A stretch of 23,877 nt of DNA from a virus. Every line of letters begins with the position of its first letter. Position 1 is the stretch's first letter. Where the stretch lies: positions 1 through 23,877 of IMG/VR virus record IMGVR_UViG_3300015372_000028. One strand, 5' to 3'. The position numbers and the translations under genes are program-made. The notes beneath the pieces are model-generated. The model saw nothing but the letters and a program-made list of their open reading frames with translations, made no database searches and had not been told where the DNA came from. Below are positions 13,029 through 20,305 of the stretch, in pieces.

Positions 13029-13720
13029 GCTTCCCACTTCCCATCCACGAACGGTTCCACACCTTCCAAGGGGAGGGTGTGTATATGGGTTGCCCGGCCT
13101 TCTTCATCCGCACCTTCGGGTGTCCGGTCCAATGCCCTTGGTGTGATAGCGCCGGGACTTGGCATCCTTCCTGGGTCCCGCAACACGTCGAGCGGATACC
13201 CGTGGCGCAGCTCGTCCAGGAGCACCGGGACGGGCCGGAGGTGGACTTCGTCGTCATCACCGGGGGTGAGCCGGCCGTCCATGACCTGACCGAGCTGACT
13301 GAGGAGTTGGCGTGCCGGATCCACCTCGAGACGAGCGGGACGTTCCCGATCAGGGGGACTATTGATTGGATTACCCTGTCCCCGAAGAAGTGGAGGATGC
13401 CGCTGAGGGAGAACGTCCAGAGGGCCCACGAGTTCAAGGTGATCGTTGAACAGCCGTCGGACATCAAGTACTACTCCGATGCTATTGGAGAAGTGTTCAG
13501 TATGAAGGAGGGGAAGCTACACGCCCCGATTTGGCTCCACCCTGAGTGGGGACACCGGGAGGATCCCGTGACGCTTGGAGCGATCAGTGACGCGGTCAAG
13601 GAAGGCCGGGGACGGTTCCGGGCCGGGTGGCAGATTCACAAACCTTACCGGGTGGATAGTCGGGACGCCCGCACGCAAGTCTTAGTTCCCCTCGGCGGGG
13701 ACCTGAGGAAGGGATACTAA
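13025..13720 (+). CDS. queE: 7-carboxy-7-deazaguanine synthase (QueE-like radical SAM enzyme)
   Basis: QueE turns 6-carboxy-tetrahydropterin into 7-carboxy-7-deazaguanine (CDG). The FeS-binding CxxxCxxC is at Cys33, Cys37 and Cys40 (CPVQCPWCDS). The start ERFHTFQGEGVYMGCPAFFI is the classical QueE N-terminus. The SAM-binding ITGGEP has its glycines at residues 80-81, and later segments (IHLETSGT, then DWITLSPKK) fit the core. It has 231 residues, a normal length. ATG 13025 overlaps the QueD stop (ATGA); the longer upstream frame is a shadow. No QueC follows, so the pathway in this window stops at CDG. Confidence 0.92.
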   Translation: MSFPLPIHERFHTFQGEGVYMGCPAFFIRTFGCPVQCPWCDSAGTWHPSWVPQHVERIPVAQLVQEHRDGPEVDFVVITGGEPAVHDLTELTEELACRIHLETSGTFPIRGTIDWITLSPKKWRMPLRENVQRAHEFKVIVEQPSDIKYYSDAIGEVFSMKEGKLHAPIWLHPEWGHREDPVTLGAISDAVKEGRGRFRAGWQIHKPYRVDSRDARTQVLVPLGGDLRKGY

Positions 13721-13732
13721 ACGCCGGAAAAG

Positions 13733-13763
13733 CGAAGACAAACGCGGTTTTGAACGAAGACAA
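13733..13763 (+). repeat. 9-bp direct repeat before the GTP cyclohydrolase fusion gene
   Basis: CGAAGACAA occurs at 13733-13741 and again at 13755-13763, two helical turns apart (22 bases start to start), in the only gap of the base-modification cluster. The second copy ends 2 bases before the ATG at 13766. Two copies on one face of the DNA just before a start suggest an operator or an RNA-binding site. Confidence 0.35.
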
Positions 13764-13765
13764 TT

Positions 13766-14689
13766 ATGGATAAAAGGATTCTAAGCCAAGCGGATTGCAT
13801 GAAGGCCGTCCACCGGCTGATTAAGGACGAGGAGATCTTCAACGGGTTTCGTGTGTATGGTGTCCCGCGTGGAGGCACCGAGGTGGCCAGACTTTGCGGC
13901 AAGGCGAGCAATAAGTTAATGGAGGTGGAGCACGCATCGGAGGCGGACTTCATTGTTGATGATATTGTGGACAGTGGGGCGACACGGGATCGCTACCGGC
14001 AGCGGTTCCCGAAGGCTCCCTTTCTAGCCCTCACCGACTATCTGGATCCTCCCCACGTCCACGGTCAATGGATTGTTTTCCCGTGGGAGGTGACGGAGGA
14101 CGGGGAGGATCGCTCGGCCGACGATATCGTGGTCCGGCTTCTCCAGTACATCGGGGAGGATCCCAAGCGGGAGGGTTTGGTTGGCACTCCGCAGCGGGTG
14201 TTGAAGGCGTGGAAGGAGTTGACGGTCGGGTATGGACAGGACCCGGCGGCGATCCTGTCCCGGGACTTCGCGGCTGACAAGTATGACGAGATCATAGCTT
14301 GCCCGTTCATCGAGTTCTTTAGTTGCTGCGAGCATCACCTCCTCCCCTTCTTCGGTGTCGCCCACGTCGCCTACCTTCCCTCGGCCGAGAAGCCGCGGAT
14401 CGTCGGGTTGTCGAAGATGGCCCGGCTCGTCGATTGCTTCGCCCGCCGCCTCCAGATCCAAGAGCAGATGACCATTCAGATTGCCGACGCAATGGAGGAA
14501 CACCTGGACCCGAAGGGAGTGGCGGTGATCATCCAAGCCAAGCACTTGTGTATGGCCTGCCGGGGAGTATCCAAGCGGGAGAGTGTGATGGTGACGAGTG
14601 CGATGCGGGGAGTCTTCCGTGACAACGATCCGGCCCGGTCGGAGCTCTTCAAGTTGATCGAATTGGCATCCCATAGTAACGGGAGATAA
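13766..14689 (+). CDS. folE: Phosphoribosyltransferase-like domain fused to GTP cyclohydrolase I
   Basis: The C-terminal 200 residues are GTP cyclohydrolase I, which makes 7,8-dihydroneopterin triphosphate from GTP, the first step of 7-deazaguanine synthesis. Zinc ligands are Cys188 and His191 in CCEHH and Cys262 in [29 protein letters not shown] is the conserved core. The first 105 residues are not part of the normal enzyme: VYGVPRGG (30-37) and [12 protein letters not shown] (62-73) form a type I phosphoribosyltransferase PRPP loop. The domain is shorter than usual for that fold. My inference is that it might salvage guanine released from DNA by the DpdA-like enzyme into GMP, and so supply GTP. 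Start 13766 has only a weak ribosome site. Confidence 0.88.
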   Translation: MDKRILSQADCMKAVHRLIKDEEIFNGFRVYGVPRGGTEVARLCGKASNKLMEVEHASEADFIVDDIVDSGATRDRYRQRFPKAPFLALTDYLDPPHVHGQWIVFPWEVTEDGEDRSADDIVVRLLQYIGEDPKREGLVGTPQRVLKAWKELTVGYGQDPAAILSRDFAADKYDEIIACPFIEFFSCCEHHLLPFFGVAHVAYLPSAEKPRIVGLSKMARLVDCFARRLQIQEQMTIQIADAMEEHLDPKGVAVIIQAKHLCMACRGVSKRESVMVTSAMRGVFRDNDPARSELFKLIELASHSNGR

Positions 14690-14695
14690 TACGGC

Positions 14696-14995
14696 ATGAA
14701 TGCCTACCAAGAACCGAAGTATGAAGTCAAAGGCGGGAAGCTGGTCAACCGGCAGTCCGGTGAAGCTATCCCGGACGACGAGCCTGTGTTTATCCTCCGG
14801 GCTAGGGACAAGTATGCCGCCCACACCATCATCAGTTACTGTCAGGCCGTCCAAGACTCCCAACACCGGGAGGCCTCCCGGCTGAGGGCTGCTCAGTTCT
14901 CCAACTGGGCGGCACTCCACCCGGAGAGGATGAAGGAACCCGATAGTCAAATGGACACCGGTTGGACTTCCGCCGGGAACCCTCCGACGACATGA
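14696..14995 (+). CDS. Hypothetical protein (99 aa) of the modification cluster
   Basis: Starts 6 bases after the cyclohydrolase stop, with GGGAG upstream. The conserved-looking core is GEAIPDDEPVFILRARDKYA followed by a helical segment (IISYCQAVQDSQHREAS) and HPERMKEPD. I recall similar short proteins in other phage nucleotide-metabolism clusters, with no known function. It overlaps the DpdA-like start as ATGA, so its level is probably tied to the transglycosylase. Confidence 0.7.
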   Translation: MNAYQEPKYEVKGGKLVNRQSGEAIPDDEPVFILRARDKYAAHTIISYCQAVQDSQHREASRLRAAQFSNWAALHPERMKEPDSQMDTGWTSAGNPPTT

Positions 14996-15996
14996 TTGAC
15001 GTCGAGGGTATATTCATGGACTCGGGTGCGTGGGGTCTCTTCACGCAACAAGTCCTGAAACGTGGCAAGTCGGCGGAGAGGATCGGGAAGCACGGACGGA
15101 TCCTCGAGCCTCCGCCGATAGCGAACAGCTCCTTGGACTTCTCCTACTTCAACCTGACCAAAGGTTCCCCGTTCCGGGAGTACTGTGACAACTACGCCAA
15201 GTTCATGAAGGCGATGGCCGGCCGTCTCGACTTCTGCGCCAACGTGGATGTGATCGGGAACCCGGAGTTGACGATGGAAACCCAACGCTACTTCGAGGAG
15301 GAACACGGGCTCCGCCCTGTCCCGGTGATCCACCAAGGATCCTCCATGAAATACGTCGAGCATTACCTGGGCCGGAACTACGACATGATTGGCTTAGGTG
15401 GGTTTGCATCGGGAGTAGGAGGGTGGGAAACGATGCGACCCTGGTGCGACGATGTCTTCATGATAGTCTGCCCCGCCTCCAACAAACACCTCCCGGTCTG
15501 CAAGGTTCATGGGTTCGCAATGACGGGCCTGAAAGGGATTTGGAGGTGGCCGTGGTTCAGTGTGGACTCGACCTCGTGGTTGATTTGGCCCGCCAACGGG
15601 TGGATCCCTGTGCCGAGATGGTCGGAGACTAAAGGGTGGATGTACGATCGCCAGCCAATGGTGATCAATGCCTGCCCGGCATCCTCCACGACGAGGCGCC
15701 GGGAACGCCACATGCTCAACATCTCCGAGCGGGTCCGCGGATTGTTCCTCCAGTACATGAAGGAGGCCGGGGTGCCAATCGGGGAGGCGGTGTTGGAGAG
15801 TGTGAAGGTGAAAGGGGAGTGGGTGGAGAAGTGGAAGATGGTAGAGTGGGGTATCGTCTCGCATCACCGGGCCCGGATGGAGGCGAACCTTTACTACTTC
15901 AAGGAACTGCAGAACAACCTACCCGCTTGGCCTTGGCCGTTGAACCCTAAGATAATGCATAGGCGCCGGGCGATCCCGGCCGGCTTTGGACTATGA
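14992..15996 (+). CDS. dpdA: DpdA/TGT-like DNA 7-deazaguanine transglycosylase
   Basis: Expected to exchange guanine in phage DNA for a 7-deazaguanine base, as DpdA proteins related to tRNA-guanine transglycosylase do. MDSGAW puts Asp10 where the TGT general-base Asp sits, and FSVDSTSW puts Asp192 where the nucleophile sits. VPVIHQGSS, IGLGGFAS and VHGFAMTG match barrel strands between them. The tRNA-type CxCxxC zinc site is absent, as expected for a DNA enzyme. I chose ATG 14992 (ATGA overlap) over TTG 14962. The protein starts only 9 residues before DSGAW, so the first barrel strand usual in this family is missing; a matching segment lies in the next ORF. The family call is from motifs. Confidence 0.78.
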   Translation: MIDVEGIFMDSGAWGLFTQQVLKRGKSAERIGKHGRILEPPPIANSSLDFSYFNLTKGSPFREYCDNYAKFMKAMAGRLDFCANVDVIGNPELTMETQRYFEEEHGLRPVPVIHQGSSMKYVEHYLGRNYDMIGLGGFASGVGGWETMRPWCDDVFMIVCPASNKHLPVCKVHGFAMTGLKGIWRWPWFSVDSTSWLIWPANGWIPVPRWSETKGWMYDRQPMVINACPASSTTRRRERHMLNISERVRGLFLQYMKEAGVPIGEAVLESVKVKGEWVEKWKMVEWGIVSHHRARMEANLYYFKELQNNLPAWPWPLNPKIMHRRRAIPAGFGL

Positions 15997-16181
15997 GAAT
16001 CTACTTCAGCGGCGGCACCGGGATTGAGGGCGTGGACGAGAAGTGCTTCGACAAGTGGAAGCCCAAGCCCTATGTAATGTTGAGCTTCTTCGAGCTCAAG
16101 ACGTCGAAGTCCAAAGCAACGGTCCGTATGATTAAGGCTCACCTAAAGAGAAAGAAAAACGATGCGCATAAACCGCGATGA
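15993..16181 (+). CDS. 62-aa ORF resembling the missing N-terminus of the DpdA-like enzyme
   Basis: ATG 15993 overlaps the DpdA-like stop (ATGA). The product opens MRIYFSGGTG and continues YVMLSFFELK, then a basic tail (RMIKAHLKRKK). Phage DpdA-like proteins that I recall begin with a strand of the type M-x-I-Y-F-S/A-G followed by an L-x-S-F/Y-F/Y segment, before DSGA. This ORF has that pattern but lies downstream as a separate gene. It may complement the shortened transglycosylase in trans, completing the barrel, or be a relic. It overlaps the sliding clamp start by 20 bases. Confidence 0.6.
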   Translation: MRIYFSGGTGIEGVDEKCFDKWKPKPYVMLSFFELKTSKSKATVRMIKAHLKRKKNDAHKPR

Positions 16182-17217
16182 ACTGATTAAGGATTTGGTA
16201 ATGGTGAAGGCCGGCGTCTCGCCGCGGGAGTTTATTGAACAGAGCTCCTGCTTCGTATTCAACGAGGGCGAGGTCATGACCTTCAACGACGAGGTGGCCT
16301 GTCGGAAGAAGACGGTGATACAAGTCCGCGGGGCCGTCCAGGCCGCCACCCTGATGGCTATCCTAGAGAAGATGAACGACCCGGAGCTGGAGGTGAAAGA
16401 GAACGAGAAAGGCGAGTTAGAGTTCCGGGGCAAGCGGAAAGCCTTCGGAGTTACCATGGACGCGGAGATCTTTCTCCCGATCGACCGGGTAGAGATCCCG
16501 GAGAAGTGGAGGAAGCTACCGGAGGCGTTCACCGAGGCGGCGGATCTGGCCCAGCATTGCGTCAGCTCCGACGAGAGTAAGTTCATCCTAACCTGCGTCC
16601 ACCTTCACCCCGAATGGATTGAGAGCTGTGACAACCTCCAAGCCATTCGGGTGAAGGTGGACACCGGGCTTAAGCGATCCTGTTTGATCCGCGGGACCTC
16701 GCTCCAGCACATCAAGGACTTGGCGATGGATGAACTCGCCGTGTCCCCGTCCTGGGTCCACTTCCGTAACAAGGCCGGGTTGATCTTCTCCTGCCGGCGC
16801 TACTCGGAGGACTACCCGGACCTGTCCAAGATCTTCCTCGTCAAAGGGCACTCCATCAAGGTTCCCCGGACGTTGGCCGAGGCGAGCGACCGGGCGGCGG
16901 TGTTTGCAACCGACAAGGCTGGCGACCCGCTAGTCACCGTCACCCTAGAGACGGGCCGGGTTTGCCTGAAAGGAGAGGGGATCACCGGGTGGTATAAGGA
17001 GATCAAGAAGCTCGCCTACGACGGACCGCCAATGGAGTTCTCCATCTCCCCGACCTTGCTCAAGCATGTTTCGGAGGAGTACTCGGATGCGAGGATCTCC
17101 CCGGACAAGATGCGGGCGGAGGGTGACAAGGAGGGTAGGAGTTGGCAATACGTTACTGTCCTTGGAAATAACAACGGGAAGAAGAAAGAGGAGACGGTTA
17201 AGCCCAAGGAGAAATGA
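16162..17217 (+). CDS. DNA polymerase sliding clamp (DnaN-like beta clamp)
   Basis: A ring-forming processivity factor that tethers the polymerase to DNA. At 351 residues it fits a three-domain bacterial-type clamp. The N-terminus (KAGVSPREFIEQSSCFVFNE) matches the phage clamp family I recall, with repeated strand-helix patterns (VRGAVQAATLMAILEKM, later FSISPTLLKHVSEEY). The tail is Lys/Glu-rich. The start overlaps the preceding small ORF, with AGAGAAAG upstream, and the stop overlaps the next gene. The clamp loader at 20295 and polymerase at 18812 are the expected partners. No single catalytic motif exists for clamps, so this rests on length, fold pattern and context. Confidence 0.75.
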   Translation: MRINRDELIKDLVMVKAGVSPREFIEQSSCFVFNEGEVMTFNDEVACRKKTVIQVRGAVQAATLMAILEKMNDPELEVKENEKGELEFRGKRKAFGVTMDAEIFLPIDRVEIPEKWRKLPEAFTEAADLAQHCVSSDESKFILTCVHLHPEWIESCDNLQAIRVKVDTGLKRSCLIRGTSLQHIKDLAMDELAVSPSWVHFRNKAGLIFSCRRYSEDYPDLSKIFLVKGHSIKVPRTLAEASDRAAVFATDKAGDPLVTVTLETGRVCLKGEGITGWYKEIKKLAYDGPPMEFSISPTLLKHVSEEYSDARISPDKMRAEGDKEGRSWQYVTVLGNNNGKKKEETVKPKEK

Positions 17218-18398
17218 AAGGCTTCTTCGCAGTCGATGAGTTCGTGGAGAGGCCGGAGGTCGGGCTCGTCCCGAAGTGTGGGGCCTGCGGACTACTCAAG
17301 ACTTGTCAGACTCCGAAGATGCCTCCCTACGGGAAGGGCAAGCGGGGTGTCCTGATCGTCGGCGAGGCCCCGGGCCAATCGGAGGACGAGCAAGGCCGGC
17401 CGTTCGTCGGGAAGTCCGGGCAGTTCCTCCGCGGGACCCTCGAGGGCTTGGGTTTCGATATGGACCGATACGCTTGGGTAACCAACGCCTTGATCTGCCG
17501 GCCGCCGGGCAATGCGACCCCGGACGACAAACGGATCTCCTACTGCCGGCCGAACTTGATCCAAGCGATCCAAAGACTCCAGCCCAAGGTCATCATCGCC
17601 TTGGGACGGTCAGCACTGAGCAGTGTGTTGGGTCCCTTCTGGACCGGGGACATAGGGACAATGGATCGCTGGACCGGGTGGACGATTCCGTTGGAGACGT
17701 ATTGGGTTTGTCCCACCTGGCATCCCGCCTACCTACTGCGGATGAAATCCAATTTGATGGATCGCTTGTTCCGGGGACACCTCGAGCAGGCCCTCTCCCT
17801 CGCCTCCGAGCCCGTCCCGGTGAACGTGATGAAAGACTTCCAGCCCCGCCTTCTCTACGAGGACCGGGAGATTTATGAAGCCATCCGGGACCTCAACCGG
17901 GCCGGAGGATGGGCGGCAGTGGATGTCGAAACGAATTGCATCAAGCCAGAGTGGCCGAAAGGTAGGATCGTGTCCTGTTCCATCTCCAACGGGGCGGATA
18001 CAATCTCCTATCCATGGACTCCGACGGCCAGGGAGTACACCGGGATGTTCATCAACTCCAAAGCGACGAGGAAGATCAGCTCCAACCTGAAGATGGAAGA
18101 GAGATGGTTCCTCAAAGAGTTTGGTCACGGGGTGGTCAATTGGGGACATGACACGATGTTAGCTGCCCACTGCCTCGACAACCGGACCGGGATCTGTTCG
18201 CTCAAGTTCCAAGCCTTCGTCCGCTTGGGCGTCCCGTCCTACAACGACAAGCAGGCCGCCTACCTCGAGGCGGTCAAAGGCCAACCTTACAATCGGATCG
18301 CCGAGTTGGACATACACCGCCTCCTTTACTACGGGGCCACCGACTCTTACTTGGAATGGCATCTCGCCAAGTTACAACGGAAGGAACTACATGCCTGA
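17214..18398 (+). CDS. Family 4 uracil-DNA glycosylase fused to DnaQ-like 3'-5' exonuclease
   Basis: Residues 1-200 are an FeS uracil-DNA glycosylase: Cys22/Cys25 (CGAC), Cys95 and Cys166 as cluster ligands, motif GEAPGQSEDEQGRPF (50-64), and HPAYLLR with His170. Residues about 225-394 are the proofreading exonuclease of a family A polymerase: DVET with Asp237/Glu239, NWGHDTMLAA with Asp313, and YGATD with Tyr373/Asp377. The polymerase domain itself is absent and is encoded separately at 18812. So this gene carries uracil excision plus proofreading, and must partner with that polymerase. Start overlaps the clamp stop (ATGA). All key residues are present, so both activities look intact. Confidence 0.9.
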   Translation: MKGFFAVDEFVERPEVGLVPKCGACGLLKTCQTPKMPPYGKGKRGVLIVGEAPGQSEDEQGRPFVGKSGQFLRGTLEGLGFDMDRYAWVTNALICRPPGNATPDDKRISYCRPNLIQAIQRLQPKVIIALGRSALSSVLGPFWTGDIGTMDRWTGWTIPLETYWVCPTWHPAYLLRMKSNLMDRLFRGHLEQALSLASEPVPVNVMKDFQPRLLYEDREIYEAIRDLNRAGGWAAVDVETNCIKPEWPKGRIVSCSISNGADTISYPWTPTAREYTGMFINSKATRKISSNLKMEERWFLKEFGHGVVNWGHDTMLAAHCLDNRTGICSLKFQAFVRLGVPSYNDKQAAYLEAVKGQPYNRIAELDIHRLLYYGATDSYLEWHLAKLQRKELHA

Positions 18399-18810
18399 TC
18401 TACCCAAGCCAACCCTCCGCCGGCTCCTCGACGCTGCCGCCCAAGTCGGCGCAGACCGGCTCGCTATGGTGAGGAGTTCAACTCCCTGCCGGGAGTCTGG
18501 TCTATTCGTGCTCATGATCGGGGCCAAGGCCGTCCGGGACCTCGGCCCAATCTGTATTGAGGCGGCGGCCAAGGTTACCGATGAACACGGACTCCCGGTG
18601 CACAAGGGTGATCTCCAACCGGATGATAACCTGGACGAGTGGTTCGACAAAATGGTGGCGGAGAAGACTTACTTCGCATGGGGTAAGAAGGACGACCCTT
18701 ACGTTATGTTCACCTTCTTCGTCGGCCAGGAGCTCGTGGACTACTTGGCCCCCAGGTTGACGGAACAAGGGTGTTGGTGTGAAGGCGGCGGACCGCCGAA
18801 GAGATATTAA
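18391..18810 (+). CDS. Hypothetical protein between exonuclease and polymerase genes (139 aa)
   Basis: ATG 18391 overlaps the exonuclease gene's stop by 8 bases, and the stop is 1 base before the polymerase ATG. The protein is soluble: a helical start (TLRRLLDAAAQVGADRLAMV), a middle with FVLMIGAKAVRDLG and DDNLDEWFDKMV, and an aromatic segment (YVMFTFFVGQELVDYL). It ends in a Cys/Gly-rich tail (GCWCEGGGPP). I do not recognise the family. Its place between the two halves of the polymerase suggests it was inserted there or arose from the linker, and it may be a replication accessory factor. Confidence 0.65.
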   Translation: MPDLPKPTLRRLLDAAAQVGADRLAMVRSSTPCRESGLFVLMIGAKAVRDLGPICIEAAAKVTDEHGLPVHKGDLQPDDNLDEWFDKMVAEKTYFAWGKKDDPYVMFTFFVGQELVDYLAPRLTEQGCWCEGGGPPKRY

Positions 18811-18811
18811 A

Positions 18812-20305
18812 ATGTCGGGCATTTGGGACAACAACTCACGGATGAAAGTACAAGCCAATAGGCAGGAAGGATATCAACTCCTTCAGGACGGATTGCACGA
18901 GCTCTCTTGGGTGGAGAGTGTCGGCATCCGTATCGACACCCGGCGCCTCGCCTGGACCAAGGAGAAGCTTCAGGGTTTGACACGCGACCTCCGGCGGGAG
19001 CTGGAGGAGGATAAGACGTGGACCCGGTGGAGGAGGCGGTTTGGAGCCAAGGCGAACCTCAACTCGAGAGATCAGCTGGCGGTTATATTACACGACGAGC
19101 TAGGGCACGAGGTCAAGAAGACCACGGAGAACGGCCGGCCGATGATGGACGAGGAGAGTCTGGCCGACTTGAATCACCCCTTCGTAGATCGTCTCTCCAA
19201 GCTGTACAAATACGACAAGGCCCTCAAGACGTTCCTCACCGGCATCGAACGGGAGGTTATCGGGGACCGCCTCCACCCGATCTTCAACTTGCACATTGCC
19301 CGGTCCTATCGTTCCTCGTCGGACAGCCCCAACTTCCAGAACTTTCCGGTGAGGGATAAGATCATATCAAAGATCATCCGCTCGGTGTTCATCGCCTCGC
19401 CGGGGTGCATCCTAGTAGAGAACGACTTCAAAGGGATAGAGGTGGGCGTGAGTGCCTGTTACCACAAGGACCGGAACTTCATCTCCTACATCACGACACC
19501 GGGCAAGGACATGCACAAGGATATGGCCGCCCAAATCTACAAGCTCAAACCGGAGCAGGTGGACAAGGACATCCGCTACGGGGCCAAGAACAAATTTGTC
19601 TTCCCCCAATTTTACGGTGACTTCTACGTGTCTTGCGCCCGGAACCTCTGGGAGTGGATCCGACAAGGGAAGCTGAAGGGACCCGATGGCGGATCGCTCC
19701 GGGACCACCTAGCGGAACAAGGGATAGAGGAGCTGGGAGCCTGCGACCCGGACTCTCCGCCCGTCCCGGGAACCTTCGAGCACCATCTCAAGAGGGTGGA
19801 GCAGGACTTCTGGGACAGGCGCTTCCAACAATACGGCCGGTGGCGGAAGGAGTGGTACACCGCCTATCAGGAGCGGGGCTACTTTGACCTCCTGTCCGGG
19901 TTCCGGATCCACGGCATGTTCACCCGCAATCAGGTTATCAACCTCCCGGTTCAAGGGAGTGCATTCCATTGTCTGCTCTGGTCCCTGATCCAGGTCAACC
20001 GGAAGCTGCGGGCGGCGGACATGAAGAGTCGGGTCGTTGGGCAGATCCACGACAGTATGATTGGGGATGTGCCGGAGGAGGAACTCACCGACTATTTGGA
20101 GATCGTAGCCTCCGTCGTAAAAGAGTTGCGGACCCACTATAAGTGGCTCATCATCCCGTTGGAAATTGAGTGTGAGATCTCGCCGCCGGGCAAGAGTTGG
20201 TTTGCCAAGCGGGAGGTGAAGTACAAAGATGGAAAGTTCGAGCACGAAGGGAAGGCGGTGTCCGCCTCCCGGTTCTTGAAGATAATGGATCAAAATGGAA
20301 ACTAG
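18812..20305 (+). CDS. Family A DNA polymerase, polymerase domain only
   Basis: Expected to be the replicative polymerase. Motif A is LVENDFKGIEVGVSA with Asp205. The O-helix is RYGAKNKFVFPQFYG (255-269), and motif C is QIHDSM with His413/Asp414. At 497 residues it has thumb, palm and fingers but no exonuclease, which is encoded in the gene at 17214. The O-helix has one residue more between Lys259 and the Tyr-Gly than the E. coli Pol I pattern. The insert after FYG (to about residue 345) is also larger. I chose ATG 18812, just after the preceding stop; the frame is open back to 18779. Clamp and loader genes flank it. Confidence 0.92.
   Translation: MSGIWDNNSRMKVQANRQEGYQLLQDGLHELSWVESVGIRIDTRRLAWTKEKLQGLTRDLRRELEEDKTWTRWRRRFGAKANLNSRDQLAVILHDELGHEVKKTTENGRPMMDEESLADLNHPFVDRLSKLYKYDKALKTFLTGIEREVIGDRLHPIFNLHIARSYRSSSDSPNFQNFPVRDKIISKIIRSVFIASPGCILVENDFKGIEVGVSACYHKDRNFISYITTPGKDMHKDMAAQIYKLKPEQVDKDIRYGAKNKFVFPQFYGDFYVSCARNLWEWIRQGKLKGPDGGSLRDHLAEQGIEELGACDPDSPPVPGTFEHHLKRVEQDFWDRRFQQYGRWRKEWYTAYQERGYFDLLSGFRIHGMFTRNQVINLPVQGSAFHCLLWSLIQVNRKLRAADMKSRVVGQIHDSMIGDVPEEELTDYLEIVASVVKELRTHYKWLIIPLEIECEISPPGKSWFAKREVKYKDGKFEHEGKAVSASRFLKIMDQNGN

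Noticed and set aside
12525-15996. Queuosine synthesis for tRNA
   Set aside because: No QueF, QueC or QueA is present, and the transglycosylase lacks the tRNA-type CxCxxC zinc site, so DNA modification is the better reading.
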